Assembly (NCBI GenBank): GCA_002293585.1
Contig: DBDM01000073.1
Coordinates: 1-5,607, forward strand
Reading direction: 5' to 3'
Origin: Bacteroidales bacterium UBA932
Lineage (GTDB): Bacteria; Bacteroidota; Bacteroidia; Bacteroidales; UBA932
Length of the DNA: 5,607 bases
Shown: positions 1 to 5,607 of the stretch, piece after piece
Position numbering within the stretch: the stretch's first letter is position 1
Layout of the letters: every line of letters starts with the position of its first letter
Made by a program: the position numbers and the translations under genes
Notes under the pieces: generated by a model
What the model was told of the DNA's origin: nothing
The model's input: only the letters and a program-made list of their open reading frames with translations
Database searches by the model: none

Positions 1-1060
1 CGTGTCGCTGGAAGACGACCTGATGCGCCTGTTCGGCTCCGGGCGTATCTCCGCCATTGTCGACCGTATGGGCATGAAGGAAGGCGAAGTGCTGCAACAC
101 TCCATGCTTTCCAAATCCATTGAACGCGCGCAGCGCAAGGTAGAAGAAAATAACTTCGGCATCCGTAAACGCTTGCTTGAATATGACGATGTGATGAACT
201 CACAGCGCGAAGTGATCTATACCCGCCGTCGCAACGCCCTTTTCGGCGAACGCATCGACGTAGACGTGCAAAACATGATGGGCGACTTCTCGGAATCGCT
301 GGCACAGCAAGCCGAAGGAAAGGACTACGAAGAATTTACCGTTGATATTATCCGCAACCTTTCCATGCAGCCCAAGCTGAACGAAGAGGAATATAAAGGC
401 GCCTCTGTATCGGATCTTTCGGAATCACTGTTGACACAGCTTTCCGAAGAATACCACCGGCGCAGCGAACTGATGGGCAAGCAAGCCATGCCTATTATTA
501 AACAGGTGCATGAAAAACAGGGCGCTACTTATGAAAACATCGCCGTGCCCATCAGCGACGGGCAAAAGATGTTACAAATCGTAGTGAACCTGAAAAGAGC
601 CATCGACAGCGAAGGTAAAGAAATTGCACGGACACTGAGCAAAACCATCACCCTCATCATGATTGATGAGCATTGGAAAGAACACCTGCGCGAAATGGAT
701 GAGCTGAAACAGTCCGTACAATCCGCCGTATACGAACAAAAAGACCCATTGCTGATTTACAAATTTGAAAGCTACGGTTTGTTCCGCACCATGATTGATA
801 AGGTTAACCACGACGTGCTGTCGTTCCTGCTGCGCGCCCACATTCCCCTGCGCGATCCGCAAAACGTGCAGCAAGCCCAGCAACAACGCCGCACCGACAT
901 GAGCCGTATGCAGCTGAGCAAACCCGATGTGGCTACTTCGGGCGGCAATGAGCCTAAATCGCAGGCGCCCGTGCATGTAGAAAAGAAAATAGGGCGCAAC
1001 GACCCCTGTCCCTGCGGTAGCGGCAAGAAGTATAAAAACTGTCACGGCAAGGAAGCATAA
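1..1060 (+). CDS. secA: Protein translocase subunit SecA, carboxyl-terminal part (5' end outside window)
   Basis: This is the carboxyl half of SecA, the ATPase motor that pushes unfolded preproteins through the SecYEG channel at the inner membrane. The reading frame is already open at base 2, where codon GTG encodes an internal valine before SLEDDLMRLFGS, a stretch conserved inside SecA, so it is not a start. In the 352 visible codons one sees the helical scaffold signature (ENNFGIRKRLLEYDDVMNSQ, about residues 49-68), then the wing region, IDEHWKEHLREMD (221-233) and YEQKDPLLIYKFES (about 244-257). A Gln-rich linker near 290-300 leads to the metal-binding tail. That tail has the CxC-x8-CH pattern (Cys336, Cys338, Cys347, His348), which binds zinc and contacts SecB or ribosomes in characterised SecAs. 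Roughly the first two thirds, including the Walker motifs, lies upstream. The frame is intact, the stop is TAA, and a hairpin terminator follows about 50 bases downstream. Confidence 0.98.
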   Translation, partial: VSLEDDLMRLFGSGRISAIVDRMGMKEGEVLQHSMLSKSIERAQRKVEENNFGIRKRLLEYDDVMNSQREVIYTRRRNALFGERIDVDVQNMMGDFSESLAQQAEGKDYEEFTVDIIRNLSMQPKLNEEEYKGASVSDLSESLLTQLSEEYHRRSELMGKQAMPIIKQVHEKQGATYENIAVPISDGQKMLQIVVNLKRAIDSEGKEIARTLSKTITLIMIDEHWKEHLREMDELKQSVQSAVYEQKDPLLIYKFESYGLFRTMIDKVNHDVLSFLLRAHIPLRDPQNVQQAQQQRRTDMSRMQLSKPDVATSGGNEPKSQAPVHVEKKIGRNDPCPCGSGKKYKNCHGKEA

Positions 1061-1113
1061 AAAACCACCCTCTGCTACAACCACATTATCAAGTTATTAA
1101 GTGTCAAAAATTC

Positions 1114-1141
1114 AAATTGCTTATTGTAATAAGCAATTTTT
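1114..1141 (+). terminator. Intrinsic terminator after secA
   Basis: A perfect inverted repeat pairs AAATTGCTTAT (1114-1124) with ATAAGCAATTT (1129-1139) around a four-base TGTA loop, and the run of T at 1137-1141 continues into an AT-rich stretch. Stem plus T-run is the form of a Rho-independent terminator for the secA transcript. The stem is AT-rich with only two G:C pairs, so it is long rather than very stable. A is abundant upstream of the stem, so some activity on the opposite strand is possible, but no gene reads in from that side. Confidence 0.8.
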
Positions 1142-1185
1142 ATATATTTTGCTTAATGGATTATAAAAAATATTATAAAAATATA

Positions 1186-1215
1186 TTGTAAAATAAAAAA
1201 TAATACTTATCTTTG
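1186..1215 (+). promoter_or_regulatory. Bacteroidota-type promoter for the ATPase gene
   Basis: TATCTTTG at 1208-1215 fits the Bacteroidota -7 consensus TAnnTTTG exactly. TTG at 1186-1188 lies 19 bases upstream and fits the -33 element. The surrounding stretch 1161-1210 is almost pure A/T, as expected for a strong upstream region. Transcription should begin near 1218, which gives a leader of about 22 bases before ATG at 1240. The position after the secA terminator supports an independent transcription unit. This is a motif match only; no start-site data are available. Confidence 0.75.
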
Positions 1216-1239
1216 TATTATGAAATAAATAAAAATACT

Positions 1240-2430
1240 ATGAATCGCTTAACAGATGCACATAGAAAAAAGCTGCAAATCACTAATACAACGTTTATTC
1301 GCGGTGACATGGAAAGGATTCCATGGGGTGAGCGCCTTATAGGTATCAAAGGGGCACGAGGCACGGGAAAAACCACCCTCCTGTTGCAACATGCCAAGTT
1401 GCACCTGCCTAAAGATACCTGTCTCTATGTCAGTCTCGACAATATATGGTTCTCGGAAAATAAACTCGTCGACCTGGCCGACCGCTTTTCCAAAACCGGC
1501 GGCACCCATCTGCTCATCGACGAGGTGCACAAATACCCGAACTGGTCACAGGAAATCAAAAACATCTACGACGACTACCCCGAACTCACCGTGGTGTTCA
1601 CCGGCTCGTCGCTGCTCGAAATACTCAACAAGCGTGCCGACCTGAGTCGCCGCGCTTTTCCCTACACCATACAGGGGCTTTCGTTCCGCGAATACCTGAA
1701 CATGACACAGCAGCTCAATCTGCCGGCGTACTCACTACACGACATCCTGAAACATCACGGTGACATTGCGCCCGAAATTGTACAGCAAGTGAAACCGTTC
1801 AAATATTTTGACGCCTACCTGCAAAAAGGCTACTACCCTTTTTTCAAAGACTCGGACAGCACCTACGCTACCCGCGTGCAGGAAATTGTTAACATGATTA
1901 TTGAAGTGGAATTGCCGCTACTGCGCAACATCGACATAGCGTACACCAGCAAATTGAAACAACTGCTGTTCATCGTGGCGCAGTCCGTGCCGTTCATTCC
2001 CAACGTCACCAAACTCAGCGAGCGCATCGGCATCAACCGGAACACGCTGTTGTCATATCTCTACTACATGGACGAGGCCGCGCTCAGCAAGAATATATAC
2101 AAACAGGCTATCGGCGTGAATAAATTGCAGAAACCCGACAAACTCTACCTCGATAATCCCAACCTGATGTATGCCCTGAGCATGGCCAAACCCGACAGCG
2201 GCACATTGCGCGAGAATTTCTTTGTAAATCAGGTGGGCTATGCCAACCGGATAGAATACAAAGAGAAAGGCGACTTCTTAGTCAACGAAAAAATCACCGT
2301 GGAAGTAGGCGGGAAAAACAAAACCGGACAGCAAATCCGGGGCGAGAAAAACGCTTACATCGCTGCCGATAACATTGAATACGGCCACGTCAACCATATT
2401 CCGCTGTGGTTATTCGGTTTTTTGTATTAA
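1240..2430 (+). CDS. ATP-binding protein, AAA_14 ATPase with DUF4143-type carboxyl domain
   Basis: This 396-residue protein belongs to the AAA_14/DUF4143 ATPases, common in Bacteroidota and often present as several copies per genome; their cellular role is not established. Visible parts are a Walker A loop GARGTGKT (38-45), a Walker B strand LLIDEVH (91-97, with Asp94 and Glu95) and a sensor-like FTGSS (120-124). A helical, winged-helix-like segment follows at about 240-290 (LSERIGINRNTLLSYLYYMD). The carboxyl region has Glu325 (RENFFVNQ), GDFLV (344-348) and EVGGK (355-359), resembling the E...D...ExK layout of PD-(D/E)XK nuclease folds. The frame also opens from TTG at 1213, but that codon lies inside the -7 promoter element, so ATG 1240 is preferred. 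No clear ribosome binding site precedes it. There is no partner gene, and the stop overlaps that of convergent nadC. No signal peptide or membrane segment is seen. Catalytic motifs look intact; the nuclease idea is inference. Confidence 0.9.
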   Translation: MNRLTDAHRKKLQITNTTFIRGDMERIPWGERLIGIKGARGTGKTTLLLQHAKLHLPKDTCLYVSLDNIWFSENKLVDLADRFSKTGGTHLLIDEVHKYPNWSQEIKNIYDDYPELTVVFTGSSLLEILNKRADLSRRAFPYTIQGLSFREYLNMTQQLNLPAYSLHDILKHHGDIAPEIVQQVKPFKYFDAYLQKGYYPFFKDSDSTYATRVQEIVNMIIEVELPLLRNIDIAYTSKLKQLLFIVAQSVPFIPNVTKLSERIGINRNTLLSYLYYMDEAALSKNIYKQAIGVNKLQKPDKLYLDNPNLMYALSMAKPDSGTLRENFFVNQVGYANRIEYKEKGDFLVNEKITVEVGGKNKTGQQIRGEKNAYIAADNIEYGHVNHIPLWLFGFLY

Positions 2431-3272
2431 ACGGCCTTCAGACTCATGTCTACACTTTTGATCTGGTGAGTTAATGCCCCCACCGATATGAAATCAACCC
2501 CGCATTCGGCATAAGCGCGTAAATTTTCCAGCGTAATGCCGCCCGACGATTCTATTTCATACCGGCCGCCAATCAGGGCCACTGCCTCTTTTGTTTTCGG
2601 CACATCAAAATTATCAAGCATAATACGCTGTACGCCGCCCACACGCAACACCGTGCGGACATCATCAAGCGAGCGCACCTCTACCTCAATAGCCAATTCA
2701 CGTTTCGTGCGCCGTAAATAATCCTGCACTTTCAGGATTGCCTGTTCCGTACCGCCGCAAAAATCGATATGATTATCCTTCAACAATATCATATCAAACA
2801 AGCCCATGCGGTGGTTGCCGCCGCCGCCGATTTTCACCGCCAGCTTATCCAGCACCCGCATACCCGGCGTGGTCTTGCGCGTATCAATCACCTGCGTTTT
2901 CAGACCTTCCAGCTGCTTCACATACACAGCAGTCTGCGTAGCCACGCCGCTCATGCGCTGCATGATATTCAGCACCACGCGCTCGGCCTGTAACAACGAC
3001 AACTCCTTTCCTTCCACGTAAAACGCAATATCACCTGCTTTCACTTTAGCCCCGTCATTAAGCAACTGCTCCATTTTCAACTCCGGATCAACGCGCCGGA
3101 ACACTTGCCGGGCAATATCAATGCCGGCAATTACGCCTTCCTGTTTCACCAGTAATTTCATTTTCCCCGTAGCTTCCGGCGAAATCGAAGCCAGCGAAGT
3201 ATGATCACCGTCACCAATATCCTCAGCAATGGCCAACGTGATCAATTCATCAATGTAAGGTTGAAAATCCAT
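2427..3272 (-). CDS. nadC: Nicotinate-nucleotide pyrophosphorylase (carboxylating), quinolinate phosphoribosyltransferase
   Basis: NadC converts quinolinate and PRPP to nicotinate mononucleotide, CO2 and pyrophosphate, the step by which de novo synthesis enters the NAD pathway in the cytoplasm. From ATG at 3272 the protein has 281 residues, the usual family length. Family motifs are all present: an amino-terminal AEDIGDGDHTS (16-26), ERVVLNIMQRMSGVAT (97-112), the PRPP/quinolinate site DTRKTTPGMR (130-139) followed by KIGGGGNHR (147-155), LLKDNH (163-168), EVEV (196-199), LDN (219-221), ESSGG (241-245) and the closing SVGALTH (263-269). An upstream in-frame TTG at 3317 would add 15 residues unlike the family and would run through the likely promoter, so ATG 3272 is chosen. 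nadA and nadB are not in the window. The gene is divergent from rlmH and its stop overlaps the stop of the ATPase gene. Confidence 0.98.
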   Translation of the reverse strand: MDFQPYIDELITLAIAEDIGDGDHTSLASISPEATGKMKLLVKQEGVIAGIDIARQVFRRVDPELKMEQLLNDGAKVKAGDIAFYVEGKELSLLQAERVVLNIMQRMSGVATQTAVYVKQLEGLKTQVIDTRKTTPGMRVLDKLAVKIGGGGNHRMGLFDMILLKDNHIDFCGGTEQAILKVQDYLRRTKRELAIEVEVRSLDDVRTVLRVGGVQRIMLDNFDVPKTKEAVALIGGRYEIESSGGITLENLRAYAECGVDFISVGALTHQIKSVDMSLKAV

Positions 3273-3288
3273 AATATTATTATTTTCG

Positions 3289-3300
3289 ACTTTGCAAAGT
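3289..3300. repeat. 12-bp perfect palindrome in the nadC-rlmH gap
   Basis: ACTTTGCAAAGT reads the same on both strands and sits 17 bases upstream of the nadC start codon, covering the probable nadC -7 element and start site. Its location would suit an operator, but half of it is simply the -7-like ACTTTG sequence, so it may have no separate role. No regulator gene is nearby and I do not recognise a known NAD-repressor site in it. Confidence 0.45.
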
Positions 3301-3302
3301 TG
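3295..3302 (-). promoter_or_regulatory. Probable nadC promoter -7 element
   Basis: Read on the minus strand this is CAACTTTG, one mismatch from TAnnTTTG (C for the first T). It would start transcription near 3292 and give a 20-base leader before the nadC ATG. No good -33 TTTG is found 19 bases upstream, where the minus strand reads TTTT, so the call is tentative. Confidence 0.5.
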
Positions 3303-3333
3303 ATAAATGTTTTTCAAAAAATAAAATTTTTTC

Positions 3334-3341
3334 TAACTTTG
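3334..3341 (+). promoter_or_regulatory. Probable rlmH promoter -7 element
   Basis: TAACTTTG fits the Bacteroidota TAnnTTTG consensus exactly. It ends only three bases before ATG 3345 and nine before ATG 3351, so transcription from it would start at or almost at the coding sequence. The -33 region about 19 bases upstream reads TTTT (3311-3314), a poor match. The placement in a 78-base divergent gap makes a promoter here necessary unless rlmH is read from much farther away. Confidence 0.6.
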
Positions 3342-3350
3342 CCCATGTTT

Positions 3351-3824
3351 ATGAAAATTACCTTATTAGCCATAGGAAAAACAGCCGACGCTTATCTTCG
3401 TGAAGGCATCGCCGTCTATACGTCGCGTTTACAACACTATGTCCCTTTTGACTATAAGGAACTTCCCGATGTACGCAACGCCAAAAACCTCACGCCCGAA
3501 CAACTGAAAGCCAAAGAAGGAGAAGTGATCTTGGCGCAAGTGGGCGGCAACGATGAATTGCTGTTATTGGACGAAAACGGCCGCAGCTACTCATCGGCCG
3601 GATTAGCCGGGTTCCTGGAGAAAAAAGCCCTTCACTCATCAAGATCTTTAGTGTTGGCCATTGGTGGCGCTTTTGGCTTTTCACAGGAGGTTTACCGGAA
3701 AGCTACGGAAAAAATTTCCCTCTCATCTATGACTTTTTCCCATCAAATGGTACGGCTTATAGCTGCGGAACAACTCTATCGCGCCTTCACCATCATTAAA
3801 GGAGAACCTTATCATCATCCGTGA
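3351..3824 (+). CDS. rlmH: 23S rRNA (pseudouridine1915-N3)-methyltransferase RlmH
   Basis: RlmH uses S-adenosylmethionine to methylate N3 of pseudouridine 1915 in helix 69 of 23S rRNA on assembled 70S ribosomes; it is a small dimeric SPOUT (alpha/beta-knot) enzyme. The start MKITLLAIGKT is the standard family start and gives 157 residues, the usual length. ATG 3345 would add only Met-Phe and is the alternative. Motifs seen are LLLDENG (71-77), the knot loop IGGAFGF (104-110) that binds the methyl donor, then SLSSMTFSHQMVR (123-135), EQLYRAF (140-146) and the carboxyl end GEPYHHP. The loop commonly reads GGPYGF in relatives, so Ala-Phe for Pro-Tyr is a small variation. The upstream in-frame ATG at 3201 lies inside nadC and is not credible. 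The kinase gene begins one base after the stop, which suggests a shared transcript. Confidence 0.97.
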   Translation: MKITLLAIGKTADAYLREGIAVYTSRLQHYVPFDYKELPDVRNAKNLTPEQLKAKEGEVILAQVGGNDELLLLDENGRSYSSAGLAGFLEKKALHSSRSLVLAIGGAFGFSQEVYRKATEKISLSSMTFSHQMVRLIAAEQLYRAFTIIKGEPYHHP

Positions 3825-3825
3825 C

Positions 3826-4746
3826 ATGACTAATAAATCACACCTCTTCTACGGCGCCATCGGCGTCATCATCGCGGCAGTATTTATATTGTGCATATCG
3901 TTTATTGATTTTTCCTTCTCCGCCCTCGCCGAATACAATGTCGAGTTTATACTAAAATTAACAGCGTTGGCATGCCTCATTGCCGGACTATTCCTATTGC
4001 TTCGCTGTTATCATCTCATGCACAAGGAACGTGAACATATTTGGCAGGAAACGATACGGCGACTGGCGCAAAACGAACGGGAGAACGCCTGGCAGGAAAT
4101 GGCGCGGCAAATTGCCCACGAAATTAAAAATCCGCTGACCCCTATGCGACTAAGCCTTCAACACCTCCTACGCTTGAAAAAAGATGGCGCCCCCGGTTGG
4201 ATTGAACGGTTCGAAGAAGTATTACATACATTATTGGAAGAAATAAATACGTTGGCTAAAACCGCTTCCGAATTTTCTTCTTTTGCCAAAACCACTTCCA
4301 CAGATCCGGTAATTATTGACCTAAACAAAATCATACAAGAGCGACGGCCGTTGTTTGATAATTATCCCAACATCAAATTATCCATAAATACACTTGAATA
4401 TGAAACAAATATAAAAGCTCATCACAATCGAATAAACCGTGTACTAACAAACATTCTCACCAATGCGGTACAAGCCTTGAAAAACAAAGAAGACGGAGAA
4501 ATTGTAATGAACCTGCAAACTACCGGAAAATTTCATTGTATAACGATTGAAGACAATGGCGCCGGCGTTGATAAAGCCATAGAACCCCATTTATTTACGC
4601 CCAATTTTACAACCAAAAAAAGCGGTAGCGGACTGGGATTAGCCATTTGCCGGAACATTGTGGAAAGTTATGGCGGCACCATCACCTATAGCCATTCCGG
4701 CATGGGTGGCGCCTGCTTCACTATATGCATCCCAAAAGCAAGTTGA
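3826..4746 (+). CDS. Small membrane-bound sensor histidine kinase, NtrY-like catalytic core
   Basis: This 306-residue protein is a two-component histidine kinase. Two membrane segments (about residues 8-28 and 41-60) are joined by only about a dozen outside residues, so there is no real periplasmic sensor domain. A charged, probably coiled linker (66-90) leads to the dimerisation and phosphoacceptor helix, with the H-box AHEIKNPLTPM and His98. The ATPase domain has an N-box (NILTNAVQAL, 209-218), G1 (EDNGAGV, 242-248), an F-box (LFTPNFTTK, 256-264) and G2 (GSGLGLAI, 267-274), all intact. The H-box through linker resembles the NtrY-type kinases of Bacteroidota, which usually carry longer amino-terminal regions with HAMP; none is seen here. 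No response regulator lies in the window, so its target is unknown. The start ATG is one base after the rlmH stop. GGAG at 3801-3804 is too distant to be its ribosome site, so translation may depend on rlmH coupling. Confidence 0.92.
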   Translation: MTNKSHLFYGAIGVIIAAVFILCISFIDFSFSALAEYNVEFILKLTALACLIAGLFLLLRCYHLMHKEREHIWQETIRRLAQNERENAWQEMARQIAHEIKNPLTPMRLSLQHLLRLKKDGAPGWIERFEEVLHTLLEEINTLAKTASEFSSFAKTTSTDPVIIDLNKIIQERRPLFDNYPNIKLSINTLEYETNIKAHHNRINRVLTNILTNAVQALKNKEDGEIVMNLQTTGKFHCITIEDNGAGVDKAIEPHLFTPNFTTKKSGSGLGLAICRNIVESYGGTITYSHSGMGGACFTICIPKAS

Positions 4747-4765
4747 AAATTCTCTATTTTCAATT
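4741..4765. terminator. Bidirectional hairpin between the kinase gene and the acyltransferase gene
   Basis: TTGAAAAT (4743-4750) and ATTTTCAA (4756-4763) form a perfect 8-bp inverted repeat with loop TCTCT. The stem can extend by a wobble pair and one A:T pair to 4741/4765. It lies exactly between the two convergent genes and takes in the kinase stop codon and the edge of the acyltransferase stop codon. The symmetric A and T runs could serve both directions. It is AT-rich and short, so stability is modest. Confidence 0.55.
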
Positions 4766-5607
4766 ACCGCTGCACCCACCACCTGGTACGGAGCCTTTGC
4801 GCCATACGCCGGACAGGGCCTGTGTAACGTTCTATTTTTTCCGCATAAATATCACTGATCTTTACCAGGATACCTGTTTCCTCCACATCGCCGAAACCAG
4901 GATTAATCGCCGTTCCGAAAACCTTCATGGAAGGAGATAATTTCATGTAAGAGTTAATTAAGGGAGGAATATTTTCACCCAAAGCGCGAACTTCCCTCGA
5001 CAAAATGATGTAATCTTCCTTGTAATCCTTGCCTGTAAAAATTAGCTTCATACGCTCTTCATCCATGTCGGTTTTCAACGGATGAATGGGTGTAACCAAT
5101 TTATCATGATCGGCAAAATGCTTGCGCAGAAAGTAAAGCAGCAGATTACGGGCTTCCACATTGTACGACACATACATGGTTACCTTTCCGAAAAAATAAT
5201 TTACTTCCGGATAACGTAACACCAAAGCGCCTAAGCCGTCCCATAAATTATCCAACGCATAAAGTCCCTTGCTTCGCAACTGTGTGCTTTGGTAGTTGGG
5301 CTGCACAAACGAGCGTCCCAATTCAATAGTACGCGGCAAATATTTATCGACAAATTTTTCCGAATAAGCGAACAGTTCGGAAGTGGCCAATTCTTCTTCC
5401 CGTACTCTTCCCGCATAAATATAACGATAACCACCCAATATTTCCTTATTTTTCGGATCCCATACGATCAATTGGTTATAGGCGTTTTCATTGGTGTCGA
5501 ACACATCAATATCCACGCTTTTTCCGGTACCACCGCCGGCCGCACGGAAAGAAATTTCGCGCAAACGCCCGATCTCGCGCATAATATTGGGCGAATCATG
5601 AGCGGTC
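4764..5607 (-). CDS. GNAT-fold acyltransferase, GlsB/OlsB-like, amino-acid lipid synthesis (amino end outside window)
   Basis: The protein belongs to the haemolysin-like/OlsB GNAT group (Acetyltransf_5 type). In Bacteroides a member, GlsB, N-acylates glycine with a 3-hydroxy fatty acid from acyl-ACP as the first step to glycine lipids; that role is likely but not proven here. The frame is open to the window edge. The ATG at 5582 lies inside the conserved segment (HDSPNIMREIGRLREISFR), so the true start is upstream and about 280 residues are visible. Counting from that internal Met, one sees AAGGGTGKSVDID (14-26), QLIVWDP (37-43), ILGGYRY (48-54), the GNAT core ELGRSFVQPNYQ (87-98), LDNLWDGLGAL (110-120) and FFGKVTMY (130-137). 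The tail ends in a basic, aromatic stretch (RRMAQRLRTRWW) that may touch the membrane. The O-acyltransferase partner GlsA is not downstream; it could lie beyond 5607. Other acyl acceptors such as ornithine remain possible. Confidence 0.85.
   Translation of the reverse strand, partial: TAHDSPNIMREIGRLREISFRAAGGGTGKSVDIDVFDTNENAYNQLIVWDPKNKEILGGYRYIYAGRVREEELATSELFAYSEKFVDKYLPRTIELGRSFVQPNYQSTQLRSKGLYALDNLWDGLGALVLRYPEVNYFFGKVTMYVSYNVEARNLLLYFLRKHFADHDKLVTPIHPLKTDMDEERMKLIFTGKDYKEDYIILSREVRALGENIPPLINSYMKLSPSMKVFGTAINPGFGDVEETGILVKISDIYAEKIERYTGPVRRMAQRLRTRWWVQR

Noticed and set aside
572..1084. 170-codon open frame on the minus strand opposite secA
   Set aside because: It lies wholly antisense to strongly conserved SecA coding sequence apart from its first bases, and its translation resembles no family. 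It is a shadow frame.
2392..2423. Possible terminator for the ATPase gene: AACCA/TGGTT followed by a run of six T
   Set aside because: The stem is only 5 bp with a 10-base loop inside coding sequence, and the T-run is separated from it by several bases. Too weak to call.
2738..3021. Several plus-strand open frames of 67-74 codons opposite nadC
   Set aside because: They are overlapping antisense shadows of a well-conserved gene, with no start signals of their own.
3273..3317. Amino-terminal extension of nadC from TTG 3317
   Set aside because: It would translate the promoter region; the family length and start fit ATG 3272.
3201..3350. Amino-terminal extension of rlmH from ATG 3201
   Set aside because: The extra 50 codons run through the 5' part of nadC and its promoter and have no RlmH similarity; the family begins at MKITLL.
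4658..4940. Plus-strand open frames of 66 and 71 codons at the end of the kinase gene
   Set aside because: They overlap the kinase carboxyl end out of frame and run antisense into the acyltransferase gene; no family resemblance.
1..5607. CRISPR arrays, tRNA or rRNA genes, insertion sequences, attachment sites
   Set aside because: No regularly spaced repeats, cloverleaf-like sequences, transposase or integrase motifs, or long terminal repeats were seen on either strand.

Overview
The window looks like ordinary chromosome from a member of the Bacteroidota, most likely order Bacteroidales. Three things point there: the protein sequences (a SecA carboxyl half, NadC, RlmH and a lipid-type GNAT acyltransferase that resemble Bacteroidales versions), promoter elements of the Bacteroidota form TAnnTTTG in the gaps, and start codons without a clear Shine-Dalgarno sequence. 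Genes have moderate G+C and gaps are short and very AT-rich. I cannot name the genus from sequence alone.

Layout, left to right. (1) The last 352 codons of secA (+), ending in a complete zinc-binding tail and followed by a strong hairpin terminator at 1114-1141. (2) A single-gene unit (+, 1240-2430) with its own promoter at 1186-1215. It encodes a 396-residue AAA_14/DUF4143-type ATPase of unknown function. (3) nadC (-, 2427-3272), convergent with the ATPase gene; the two stop codons overlap. (4) A 78-base divergent gap (3273-3350) with apparent back-to-back promoters and a 12-bp palindrome. (5) rlmH (+, 3351-3824), followed after one base by a small membrane histidine kinase (+, 3826-4746). 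(6) A short two-way hairpin at 4741-4765. (7) The carboxyl part of a GNAT-type acyltransferase (-, 4764 to beyond 5607), probably the GlsB-like enzyme of amino-acid lipid synthesis.

The genes do not form one pathway. SecA drives protein export, NadC makes NAD precursor, RlmH modifies 23S rRNA, and the acyltransferase probably makes membrane amino-acid lipids. The only likely co-transcribed pair is rlmH and the kinase gene. The ATPase gene is the most accessory-looking item.

I found no RNA gene, CRISPR array, insertion sequence or clear new multi-gene system. The points most worth checking are a probably leaderless rlmH transcript, overlapping divergent promoters between nadC and rlmH, a very short kinase with no sensor domain or regulator partner in view, and the lone ATPase.
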